In this document: in pieces, positions 36,250 to 43,650 of the stretch
How positions within the stretch are numbered: position 1 is the first letter of the stretch
Layout of the letters: each line of letters starts with the position of its first letter
NCBI RefSeq assembly: GCF_000513195.1
Contig: NZ_CBVI010000104.1
Span: 1 to 64,000 of the forward strand
Length of the DNA: 64,000 bases
From: Bacteroides timonensis
Lineage (GTDB): Bacteria > Bacteroidota > Bacteroidia > Bacteroidales > Bacteroidaceae
Direction: 5' to 3'
The notes under the pieces: model-generated
What the model saw: only the letters and a program-made list of their open reading frames with translations
Databases searched by the model: none
Told to the model about the DNA's origin: nothing
Program-made: the position numbers and the translations under genes

Positions 36250-37269
36250 TTATTCCACAATGGTTACCCAGCCATGCGTGTCAGGTTCGTCACCATATTG
36301 GATTCCACGCAGCTTGTTGTACAACTTGGTGCAGACAGGTCCCGGTTTACCATCCTTAGCTATCACATAAGAATGTTCATTTTCAGGATCATCTATGCGC
36401 TCAATCGGACTAATCACCGCAGCCGTACCACATGCACCGGCTTCCTCGAACGTAGTAAGTTCCTCTTCTGCAATCGGACGACGTTCCACCTTCATTCCCA
36501 TATCTTCAGCCAACTGCATCAAGCTCTTATTGGTAATGGATGGCAGAATGGAAGTAGACAGAGGAGTAATATAAGTATTATCTTTTATTCCGAAGAAGTT
36601 GGCAGCGCCACACTCGTCGATGTACTTCTTCTCCTTAGCATCCAGATAGAATTCTGCAGAATAACCGGCAGCATGAGCTTCCTGACTGGCACGCAAACTG
36701 GCTGCATAATTACCACCAACCTTATAAATACCAGTTCCAAGCGGAGCAGCACGGTCATACTTACGTGTAATGACATAAGGAGTAGCAGCAAAGCCACCTT
36801 TAAAGTATGGGCCTACCGGAGTAACAAATATCAGGAACATATATTCATTGGAAGGACGTACCCCCACCTGTGCTCCGGTTCCAATCAGCAACGGACGGAT
36901 ATAAAGGGAAGCACCGCTCTCGTAAGGCGGTATAAAGCGTTCGTTCATTTTCACCGCTGTCAGTACAGCTTCTTTGAAACGTTCTGTCGGCAATTCTGCC
37001 ATCATGATACCACGACACGTAGACTGCAAGCGGGCAGCATTCTCTTCCAAACGGAAAATACGTACCTTACCATCTTTGCCACGGAATGCCTTTAAGCCTT
37101 CAAACGCTTCCTGTCCATAATGCAGACAGGTAGCCGCCATGTGCAGATTGATAAGTTCGCTACTGCTGATTTCAAGTTTTCCCCACTCACCTTCGCGGAA
37201 ATTAATTCTCACATTGTAATCTGTCTTCATGTATCCGAATGACAGATTAGACCAATCTATTTCTTTCAT
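36250..37269 (-). CDS. ilvE: Branched-chain amino-acid aminotransferase
   Basis: 339-residue fold-type IV PLP enzyme that catalyses the last step of valine, leucine and isoleucine synthesis. Visible are GQEAFEGLKAFRGKDG, the Schiff-base lysine region GIYKVGGNYAASL, YLDAKEKKYIDECGAANFFG and ACGTAAVISP. The first gene of the ilvE-trmB-mrp run, 52 bases after xseB. Confidence 0.95.
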   Translation of the reverse strand: MKEIDWSNLSFGYMKTDYNVRINFREGEWGKLEISSSELINLHMAATCLHYGQEAFEGLKAFRGKDGKVRIFRLEENAARLQSTCRGIMMAELPTERFKEAVLTAVKMNERFIPPYESGASLYIRPLLIGTGAQVGVRPSNEYMFLIFVTPVGPYFKGGFAATPYVITRKYDRAAPLGTGIYKVGGNYAASLRASQEAHAAGYSAEFYLDAKEKKYIDECGAANFFGIKDNTYITPLSTSILPSITNKSLMQLAEDMGMKVERRPIAEEELTTFEEAGACGTAAVISPIERIDDPENEHSYVIAKDGKPGPVCTKLYNKLRGIQYGDEPDTHGWVTIVE

Positions 37270-37321
37270 ATCTCAAAGTATTAGTAATCTCATTACGTAC
37301 ATTCTGCAACAAATTTAGTCT

Positions 37322-37537
37322 TTATTCTTCACTTTCCCGCTTCTCCGACAGTAATTTTTCGATTTCCTTGTCAGCTTTGGTCAATTTATCGCTGCAAAAC
37401 GCAATAATCTCATTCGCTTCCTTTATTTTTTCGGCAAGCGCATCAATTTCCAATTCATTATTGTCTATTTGACGGACAATCTTCTCCAAGCGCTCCATGG
37501 CTTGGGAATAGGTTTCTTTTTTCTTTGAAGTAGGCAT
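37322..37537 (-). CDS. xseB: Exodeoxyribonuclease VII small subunit
   Basis: 71 residues, the normal length. The family start (YSQAMERLEKIVRQIDNNEL) precedes a short coiled coil. It partners XseA, whose gene ends 8 bases upstream. Confidence 0.93.
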   Translation of the reverse strand: MPTSKKKETYSQAMERLEKIVRQIDNNELEIDALAEKIKEANEIIAFCSDKLTKADKEIEKLLSEKRESEE

Positions 37538-37545
37538 AGGAGTAT

Positions 37546-38784
37546 TTATGATTTATGAATTACGATTGAGGTTGCTTCGCCCCGGTAAAAACGGGTGAGT
37601 ATTTCATCATTCTCATTCAGAGAAGCGGCATCTTTTACAGCTTTCCCATCTTTCAGAGTGATGCTATAGCCACGGGCAAGCATCTTTTCGGGTGAAGCAT
37701 CAGTCAAGCGTTGCTGTAACAGTTCCAGACGATGACGTTGGCGCGAAAGGGAAGACGTAACTGCCTGGGAAATATCTCTCCGGGCAGCCAGCAGAGTCAA
37801 CTTAGCATCAGAGATACGGCGTACAACGGCAGAGGGAATACGGTTCCTGTATAAATTCAATTTACGATGCTCTTCCGTCAGACGGGAAAGGACGCTTTCG
37901 TGTAAACGGCTGGCAAGAACTTCCAACCCATCGGCAGCAAGATCCATACAATCAATAAGATATTCGGCAGCTGCTGTCGGAGTTTTCACACGAGTGTGCG
38001 CCACGGAATCAAGCACTGTATCATCTCTTTCATGTCCTATTCCGGTAATTATAGGTAGCGGGAATTGGGCACACGCGGCAGCAAGCAAATACGTATCAAA
38101 ACCGGAAAGATCGGAAGTAGCTCCACCTCCACGGATGATGACTACGGCATCAAAATCATTCTGACGATTTAAAATAAGATCCAAAGCTGACAATACGGAC
38201 TCTTCTACACGGTCGCCTTGCATCAAAGCAGGAAATAGCTCCGTATAGAAGAAAAAGCCACGGGGATTATTCTGCAACTGATGGCAGAAATCACCATAAC
38301 CGGCAGCCGTAGGGGAAGAAATTACGGCAATACGTTGCGGTAAATCGGGCATATCCAACTCTTTATTCAAAGTAAGCACACCTTCTTCTTCCAGTTGCTT
38401 CAGTATTTCCCGACGACGACGTGCCATATCTCCTAACGTATAAGTAGGATCGATATCCTGTACGGTCAGACTATAGCCATAAAGCTCGTGAAAGCTGACA
38501 ATAACCTGAACCAGTACCTTAATACCGGAAACAAAAGCCTGCCCTGTTGCTTCTTCAAAATAAGGTTTCAGCAGCCGATAGACATTCGACCAGATAGTAC
38601 CCCGCGCCTTTGCAACCAAACCATTGCTACGGGGGTCTTTCTGAATAAATTCCAGATAGCAATGCCCGGTACTGTTCGTTCGCACATCACTCAACTCCGC
38701 CTGTACCCAATATTCATCAGGCAGGCATTGTTCAAGACTGCGGCGCACCAAGGCATTAAGTTCCAGTAAAGATAATGCTTCCAT
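37546..38784 (-). CDS. xseA: Exodeoxyribonuclease VII large subunit
   Basis: 412 residues. The N-terminal OB fold (YWVQAELSDVRTNSTGHCYL) is followed by the catalytic domain with VISSPTAAGYGD, VVIIRGGGATSDLSGFD and PIITGIGHERDDTVLD, then a coiled-coil C terminus. It degrades single-stranded DNA in both directions with XseB. The end overlaps a spacer-repeat sequence shared with 23129-23144. Confidence 0.95.
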   Translation of the reverse strand: MEALSLLELNALVRRSLEQCLPDEYWVQAELSDVRTNSTGHCYLEFIQKDPRSNGLVAKARGTIWSNVYRLLKPYFEEATGQAFVSGIKVLVQVIVSFHELYGYSLTVQDIDPTYTLGDMARRRREILKQLEEEGVLTLNKELDMPDLPQRIAVISSPTAAGYGDFCHQLQNNPRGFFFYTELFPALMQGDRVEESVLSALDLILNRQNDFDAVVIIRGGGATSDLSGFDTYLLAAACAQFPLPIITGIGHERDDTVLDSVAHTRVKTPTAAAEYLIDCMDLAADGLEVLASRLHESVLSRLTEEHRKLNLYRNRIPSAVVRRISDAKLTLLAARRDISQAVTSSLSRQRHRLELLQQRLTDASPEKMLARGYSITLKDGKAVKDAASLNENDEILTRFYRGEATSIVIHKS

Positions 38785-38785
38785 A

Positions 38786-38850
38786 TTATTCAGCTACGAG
38801 TGACAAGCTACCAGCTACAAGTGACGAACTACGAGTAACAGCTTGTAATC
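38786..38850. repeat. GCTACGAG/AGCTACAAG-type degenerate spacer repeat
   Basis: Between the S8 protease and xseA lie degenerate copies of GCTACGAG, AGCTACAAGTGACGA and ACTACGAGTAACAG, closely related to the spacer at 51841-51950. No gene or promoter is evident. Confidence 0.65.
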
Positions 38851-38852
38851 AG

Positions 38853-40223
38853 TTATTTATTATTTGATTTATAATCATTGTATGCCTTCCACATATCAGG
38901 TACTCCATATCCGTAGATATTATCCGGAAAACCGGCACGGTCACCGGATCGGCGCACCAACTCAATCACTTCTTTTGCCGTCAACGTCGGGCAAGCCTGC
39001 CACAAACAAGTCACCATACCGCACATGATAGGTGAAGAAAAAGAAGTACCGTTAGCCCGTCCCTGGTTACCATCCGTACGGATCACATCCGATCCAACTC
39101 CTACCGCAACCACATCCGGCTTCACACGATGATCCGCTGTATTACCTACGGAAGAAAAAGTAGCCAGTACAGCTCTCTTGTCAATCGCTCCTACCGTCAA
39201 CACATTATCGGCATCTCCCGGAGGAGTGATCTTTTTCCAGGAACCTGCACCGGAGTTGCCGGCACTGCACACCAGTATCATTCCTTTATCTGCAATATGG
39301 GAAGCCTGGCGTGACATCAATGCATGACGTCCATCCAAATCTCGATATTTATAATTCTTCGATTTATCATCAAATGAGTAGTATCCCAAAGATGTATTGA
39401 TTACATCCACTCCCACACTATCGGCAAATTCAACCGCAGCCGACCAATAATCCTGTTCTACCAGGTGTTCCGAATATTCATCCTCGCTGCGAAGCAACCA
39501 GAAAGAAGCTTCGGGAGCCGTACCCGTCATAATATCAGGTCGGTTCATACCGATACAGGACAGTACGCTCATTCCATGGCTGCTTTCTGCAAAGATATCA
39601 GCCTGTTGGTTTACAAAATCCTTTGTACCGAGAATACGGATATTCTGCATAGCAGTAATCTTATCCACGTTATGGAAGCCTGCATCGATAACCGCAATCG
39701 TCATACCTTGCCCTTTGAAACCCGCTTCGTGTAATTTGTCACCGTTACTCAACTGGATCTGAGTAATAGCACGTCCGTAAATGCTATCCGGATGTATCGT
39801 CGGTTGATTTAGTACAGAATCACGTTCCGTTGCCATTGATGGTTTGCCGGCACCGGGAGACATCCAGACCTTCTCCGTTGAAAGCACAAAAGGCAGTGCC
39901 GCTATGCGGTCAATCAAAGTCGTATCGTTGCAGGACACCGTTACAAAATTGTTCCATTTTCCGGTCACCACAATATTAACTCCCTGCTTACGAATCTCAT
40001 CTATATATTTGCGGCAAACCGGGAGATCTGTAGAATCAATGGGAAGATTCTGTTTTTTACGGCGTTCAATTGCCTTTTCGGACAAGAATTTCTCCGGCCG
40101 CTTCAACGAATACTCTGTGGCAGCCTTGTCTTTCAGGCTAATGCGATATTTCAATGTATCTTGCTGTGCCGATACCCCTGTTGCAAACACGGCAATAACT
40201 AAAAGGAAAAACAATTTTCTCAT
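38853..40223 (-). CDS. Secreted subtilisin-like serine peptidase, S8 family
   Basis: 456 residues with a signal peptide (LFFLLVIAVFATGVSAQ) and an inhibitor-like propeptide to about residue 145. The catalytic triad is visible as the Asp in VIDAGFHNVD, the His in ESSHGMSVLSCIG and the Ser in NGTSFSSPIMCG. There is an oxyanion asparagine region SAGNSGAGSW. It is probably periplasmic or secreted. It lies 16 bases downstream of mnmA and could share its transcript. Confidence 0.92.
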   Translation of the reverse strand: MRKLFFLLVIAVFATGVSAQQDTLKYRISLKDKAATEYSLKRPEKFLSEKAIERRKKQNLPIDSTDLPVCRKYIDEIRKQGVNIVVTGKWNNFVTVSCNDTTLIDRIAALPFVLSTEKVWMSPGAGKPSMATERDSVLNQPTIHPDSIYGRAITQIQLSNGDKLHEAGFKGQGMTIAVIDAGFHNVDKITAMQNIRILGTKDFVNQQADIFAESSHGMSVLSCIGMNRPDIMTGTAPEASFWLLRSEDEYSEHLVEQDYWSAAVEFADSVGVDVINTSLGYYSFDDKSKNYKYRDLDGRHALMSRQASHIADKGMILVCSAGNSGAGSWKKITPPGDADNVLTVGAIDKRAVLATFSSVGNTADHRVKPDVVAVGVGSDVIRTDGNQGRANGTSFSSPIMCGMVTCLWQACPTLTAKEVIELVRRSGDRAGFPDNIYGYGVPDMWKAYNDYKSNNK

Positions 40224-40239
40224 GCTATTATTTAATTAC

Positions 40240-41319
40240 TTATTTATTTTCTGAAATAACCAACCCGATGCCCCGCTGGGAAGCAATAAACGATCCCCCC
40301 ACTACCCGCCTTCCAATATAGAATACAGCCGACTGACCGGGTGCAATAGCCGATGCTTCGGACAAGAAATGTACGAACAGCCGCCCGTCTTCCAACCTTT
40401 TCACCGTGCAGGGAATCGGTTTGCTGCGATAACGGATACGCACCGCCAAGTCAGGAGCCGAGAAGAATTCCCGCTCATCAATGATATTATCCTGTTCGGC
40501 CAGCATATATTCAGTCCGCAATTGTTCGGCATCACCCAGCATCACTGTATTCTTCTGCGGATTTATCTTCAGCACATAAGCCGGTTTACCCAAAGCTATT
40601 TCCAGACCTTTCCGCTGTCCGATGGTATAATAGGGAAAACCTTTATGCTCGCCCAACTTCACCCCTTCGGAATTGACAAACCATCCGGAACCGATTTCAC
40701 GGTCTATTTCAGGAGAATGTTCGCGCAGGAAGTCTCGATAATCACCCTTGATGAAACATACCTCCATGCTCTCCCCTTCTTCCGCCTTCAACGGATAGCC
40801 TCTCCCGCGCAGATATTCCCTCACTTGCAACTTCGTATAGGTGCCCAGTGGAAAAATGCAACGCCTCAGCACATCCTGCCCCAGTCTCCAAAGAAAATAA
40901 GACTGGTCTTTCTTATCGTCGTCTCCGGCCACTATATATATCTTTCCGTTCTTTTCTTCCAGACGGCTGTAATGTCCGGTAGAGATAAATGCGCAACCTA
41001 GTTTGTCCGCCCACTCTGTGAGTATGCGGAATTTAAACGTAGGATTACACATCACGCACGGATTGGGTGTCCGCCCCTGGCAATATTCATCAATAAAGTT
41101 CTGCACAATTACTTTGCGAAAAGCCTCACGTTCATCAGCCACATGGTGTTCGATACCCATACTGTCGGCAAGTTGCCGGGCTTCCACAGGTTCGTCTCCC
41201 CACACCCACATGGTTAGTCCGATTATCTCATAACCCTGTTCCTTCAACATCAGGCAAGTGGCGGTACTGTCTATACCACCGCTCATACCTACCAATACTC
41301 GCTTCTCAGGTTTGTCCAT
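40240..41319 (-). CDS. mnmA: tRNA-specific 2-thiouridylase
   Basis: 359-residue PP-loop enzyme that thiolates U34 of Lys, Glu and Gln tRNAs. Motif VLVGMSGGIDSTATCLML is at the N terminus. The two catalytic cysteines are in PNPCVMCNPTFKF and in MEVCFIKGDYR. The C-terminal barrel domains are intact. ATG 41319 is chosen over the in-frame TTG at 41337. Bacteroides often has two mnmA paralogues, and which one this is cannot be told here. Confidence 0.9.
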   Translation of the reverse strand: MDKPEKRVLVGMSGGIDSTATCLMLKEQGYEIIGLTMWVWGDEPVEARQLADSMGIEHHVADEREAFRKVIVQNFIDEYCQGRTPNPCVMCNPTFKFRILTEWADKLGCAFISTGHYSRLEEKNGKIYIVAGDDDKKDQSYFLWRLGQDVLRRCIFPLGTYTKLQVREYLRGRGYPLKAEEGESMEVCFIKGDYRDFLREHSPEIDREIGSGWFVNSEGVKLGEHKGFPYYTIGQRKGLEIALGKPAYVLKINPQKNTVMLGDAEQLRTEYMLAEQDNIIDEREFFSAPDLAVRIRYRSKPIPCTVKRLEDGRLFVHFLSEASAIAPGQSAVFYIGRRVVGGSFIASQRGIGLVISENK

Positions 41320-41416
41320 TTTAGGATATTCATTCAATTAGCTTACAAAAATAGATGATTTCGGGGAGAAGAAACAAAAAAGGCATACCTTTTTCACATG
41401 ACTTCACATCATTCTC

Positions 41417-41446
41417 TTTGTTTCTCCCTACCTCTCCGTAGCTTTG
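41417..41446 (+). promoter_or_regulatory. Promoter of the HU-like gene
   Basis: TTTG (41417-41420) and TAGCTTTG (41439-41446) with 18 bp between them match the Bacteroides consensus. Transcription should begin near 41453, placing the palindrome array (41458-41531) at the very start of the mRNA. Confidence 0.78.
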
Positions 41447-41457
41447 CAGTTATGAAA

Positions 41458-41531
41458 AACTTACGAGTTGTACAACTAGAGCAGCTTAAGTTGTACTACT
41501 GTAGCATTACAAGTTGTACAACTCGTAAGTT
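41458..41531. repeat. Palindrome array with 23-bp period in the HU-gene leader
   Basis: AGTTGTACAACT occurs at 41466-41477 and 41512-41523 with AGTTGTACTACT between at 41489-41500, so the starts are exactly 23 bp apart. The outer copies extend into perfect 20-bp inverted repeats (41458-41477 and 41512-41531). A fourth degenerate site, AGTTCACAACT, is at 41564-41574. It is either an operator array or a strong 5' mRNA hairpin. Confidence 0.8.
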
Positions 41532-41587
41532 CCCCGTAGTAACCAAAAACAAGAATAGTAGTAAGTTCACAACTTAATAGTAGTAAC

Positions 41588-42061
41588 ATGTCAATTCCAT
41601 ACTTAGTAAGACAAAAAACAAACCTGCTAAATAAGGCAAAAAGCGGACTATGGTATGCCGTCATCCGTAAATTACAACGCCGTGGCGGAGTAAATGAAAA
41701 AGAACTGGGAGAACTGGTGGCCATGCGCGGAGGTTTTAACCGCGGAGTGGTAGAGGGAGTGCTGACCGCCGTCAGCGAAGTTATAGAAACGGAACTCAGC
41801 AAAGGACAATCGGTCACTATACGGGGATTCGGTACCTTTCAGACTGCCTTGACCAGCAAAGGATTCGAGCATCCGGGCCAGGTGACTCCCGGAGAGGTCA
41901 GCGTATCGAAGGTCTATTTCATGGCAGACCGCAATCTGCTCAGACGCCTCAAGAAGGTAGACTGCTATCGCATACCCTTGAGCTATTACCTCCCCAAAGA
42001 ACTACTGACACCTGAAATTCTGGAAGAAGAAAAAGGATTGAAAGAGGAAGGGCAAATATAA
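41588..42061 (+). CDS. HU/IHF-family (HU-like) DNA-binding protein
   Basis: 157 residues, longer than classical HU (about 90), like the HU-domain proteins common in Bacteroides. The HU core covers residues 30-115 (LGELVAMRGGFNRGVVEGVL, VTIRGFGTFQTAL). The usual arm is modified and there is a C-terminal extension ending in an acidic/basic tail. It probably shapes DNA; the target is unknown. It has a clear promoter and an unusual palindromic leader. Confidence 0.82.
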   Translation: MSIPYLVRQKTNLLNKAKSGLWYAVIRKLQRRGGVNEKELGELVAMRGGFNRGVVEGVLTAVSEVIETELSKGQSVTIRGFGTFQTALTSKGFEHPGQVTPGEVSVSKVYFMADRNLLRRLKKVDCYRIPLSYYLPKELLTPEILEEEKGLKEEGQI

Positions 42062-42103
42062 CAAAATCCCCCTCGCAAGCGCATCACAAGCCTGAGGAGT
42101 ACT

Positions 42104-43312
42104 TCATAACACCTCTTTCTTCAGAAAGTCCGACAAATGCAGATGCTGTATGCCTTGCACATCTCCTCCACGATTAAACTCATCCAAACTGACAACATAC
42201 TTTGGATAATTATCCGGTATATTCATCAGATTGCCAAACTCCCGCTCCCGGGTTTTGTCATCTACCATCAAATAAACAACTTGCACATATACTCGCTTAC
42301 CTTGTTTCACCCCAACAAAGTCTATCTCTTTTTGGGCATTATCACCCACATACACATCATATTGCAAGGAGCTGATATGGAGATAAACAGCATTTTCCAG
42401 TAATTTCTGTATGTCCCGCTGCAGATTGAAACCCAGATGGCAATTCCGCAAACCTAAATCTTCAAAGAAATATTTGTCACCAATCTCAAACTTCCTCAAT
42501 CCAGTGACATCAATCCTACCTATTTTATTAATCAAATAAGCACTGCTCAGAGCTTTCAGGTAATTAATAACCTGAGGAGTAGATATATCCACCCTTTGTG
42601 ACTTCAAATACTTACTAATATTATTTGCAGAAAAAAGACTTCCTACATTATCAGCCGTATACAATGCCAATGTCTCCAGAAAGTCTACATTGCGGATTCC
42701 CTCACGCTTCACTACGTCTTTCAACAATATGGTAGAATAAATATTCCGAAGATACTCAAATGCCAGTTCATCCGTCAGTTGCAAACGAGATAAGTAAGGG
42801 AGCCCGCCATAAGTGAGATATAACATCAAACTTTGGTTGTTATCTTCCAATTGATGAAATTCTAAAAACTCTGGATAATTCAAACTGTGTACATGAAACT
42901 CCACATATCGTCCTGAAAGATAAGTAGACAACTCTCCTGAAAGCATTTTAGCATTGCTACCGGTAATATAAATATCGCAGCTATCTCTTGCCTGCAAGCT
43001 ACGCAATACATGTTCAAAACCATCAATATCCTGCACTTCATCAATAAAGAGATAGTTATCCACACCTTCCTGAAACTTATCGCGCAGATATTCAAACAAA
43101 TCCGTATCATTCCGAATGCCCCTGAATTCTTCGTATTCCATATTGATATAGAGAATGTTTGCCTGGGGATTCTCTTTAAGAATATCAATTTGAAGCTGTT
43201 TTAAAATGCAACTCTTCCCTACCCGCCGTTGTCCGGTCAGCACTTTGATGATGCCCTTCCCAATAAAAGGACGTATTCTATTTGTATACAAAGGACGGTT
43301 TATCAGCTTCAT
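42104..43312 (-). CDS. AAA-type ATPase with DUF4143 C-terminal domain
   Basis: 402 residues. The P-loop is VLTGQRRVGKSCILKQL, the Walker B YLFIDEVQDIDGFE, and the sensor region ITGSNAKMLSGELSTYLSGR. The DUF4143 nuclease-like domain follows from about residue 200 (VYVGDNAQKEIDFVG has the PD-(D/E)XK-like signature). The frame is open from 43354, but MKLINRPLYTNRI at 43312 is the normal start. Members are widespread in Bacteroides with no established role. Confidence 0.88.
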   Translation of the reverse strand: MKLINRPLYTNRIRPFIGKGIIKVLTGQRRVGKSCILKQLQIDILKENPQANILYINMEYEEFRGIRNDTDLFEYLRDKFQEGVDNYLFIDEVQDIDGFEHVLRSLQARDSCDIYITGSNAKMLSGELSTYLSGRYVEFHVHSLNYPEFLEFHQLEDNNQSLMLYLTYGGLPYLSRLQLTDELAFEYLRNIYSTILLKDVVKREGIRNVDFLETLALYTADNVGSLFSANNISKYLKSQRVDISTPQVINYLKALSSAYLINKIGRIDVTGLRKFEIGDKYFFEDLGLRNCHLGFNLQRDIQKLLENAVYLHISSLQYDVYVGDNAQKEIDFVGVKQGKRVYVQVVYLMVDDKTREREFGNLMNIPDNYPKYVVSLDEFNRGGDVQGIQHLHLSDFLKKEVL

Positions 43313-43650
43313 TCTTTTATAATTTATGATTAATAAACAATGCAAATATAGCAATTTTATTAAGTATAAATTATAAACCCTATAAAAAGATGCGACATTT
43401 ATTAAGTGCCAATATCAGTTGGGGTACCTGCAAATTCTCCTACGCATCCTCAAACAGGAACACTTCGTACAGATTACGCGGAATTTCACGGAATAAGCAA
43501 AAAAATCCGTGAAATTCCGCGTCTGAGTATCAACGCCTCGGCTGTTTTCCGGTCGCCTACCGGGACTGTTCTTTATCACGGTGGATAAAAAGACATAGCT
43601 TCCGGAAGGGAATGAACAACGCGGTGAAAACAGTTTCAGCGAATTTATTC
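43313..43650. other. Intergenic region between the ATPase gene and the GH10 gene
   Basis: 338 bases. A -7-like element for the ATPase (CAAATATA at 43343-43350, reading TATATTTG on the minus strand) lies 31 bases before its start, without a clear -33. The middle holds the perfect hairpin at 43476-43522. No reading frame looks coding. Confidence 0.6.
43476..43522. repeat. Perfect 17-bp inverted repeat (REP-like or terminator)
   Basis: ACGCGGAATTTCACGGA (43476-43492) and its exact reverse complement (43506-43522) enclose an A-rich 13-base loop. It lies 129 bases after the GH10 gene end, so it may terminate that transcript. The sequence looks like a dispersed Bacteroides palindrome. Confidence 0.65.

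Noticed and set aside
36274..37095. 273-residue antisense frame opposite ilvE
   Set aside because: Opposite a highly conserved gene; composition is not protein-like.
41458..41531. 23-bp-period palindromes considered as a CRISPR or invertible segment
   Set aside because: Only three units, spacers of 11 bp, and the span (74 bp) is too short for a promoter inversion; an operator array or hairpin fits better.
41452..41574. Small frame (about 40 codons) starting at ATG 41452 in the HU leader
   Set aside because: The ATG is at or before the predicted transcription start, and the codons are formed by the AGTTGTACAACT palindromes.
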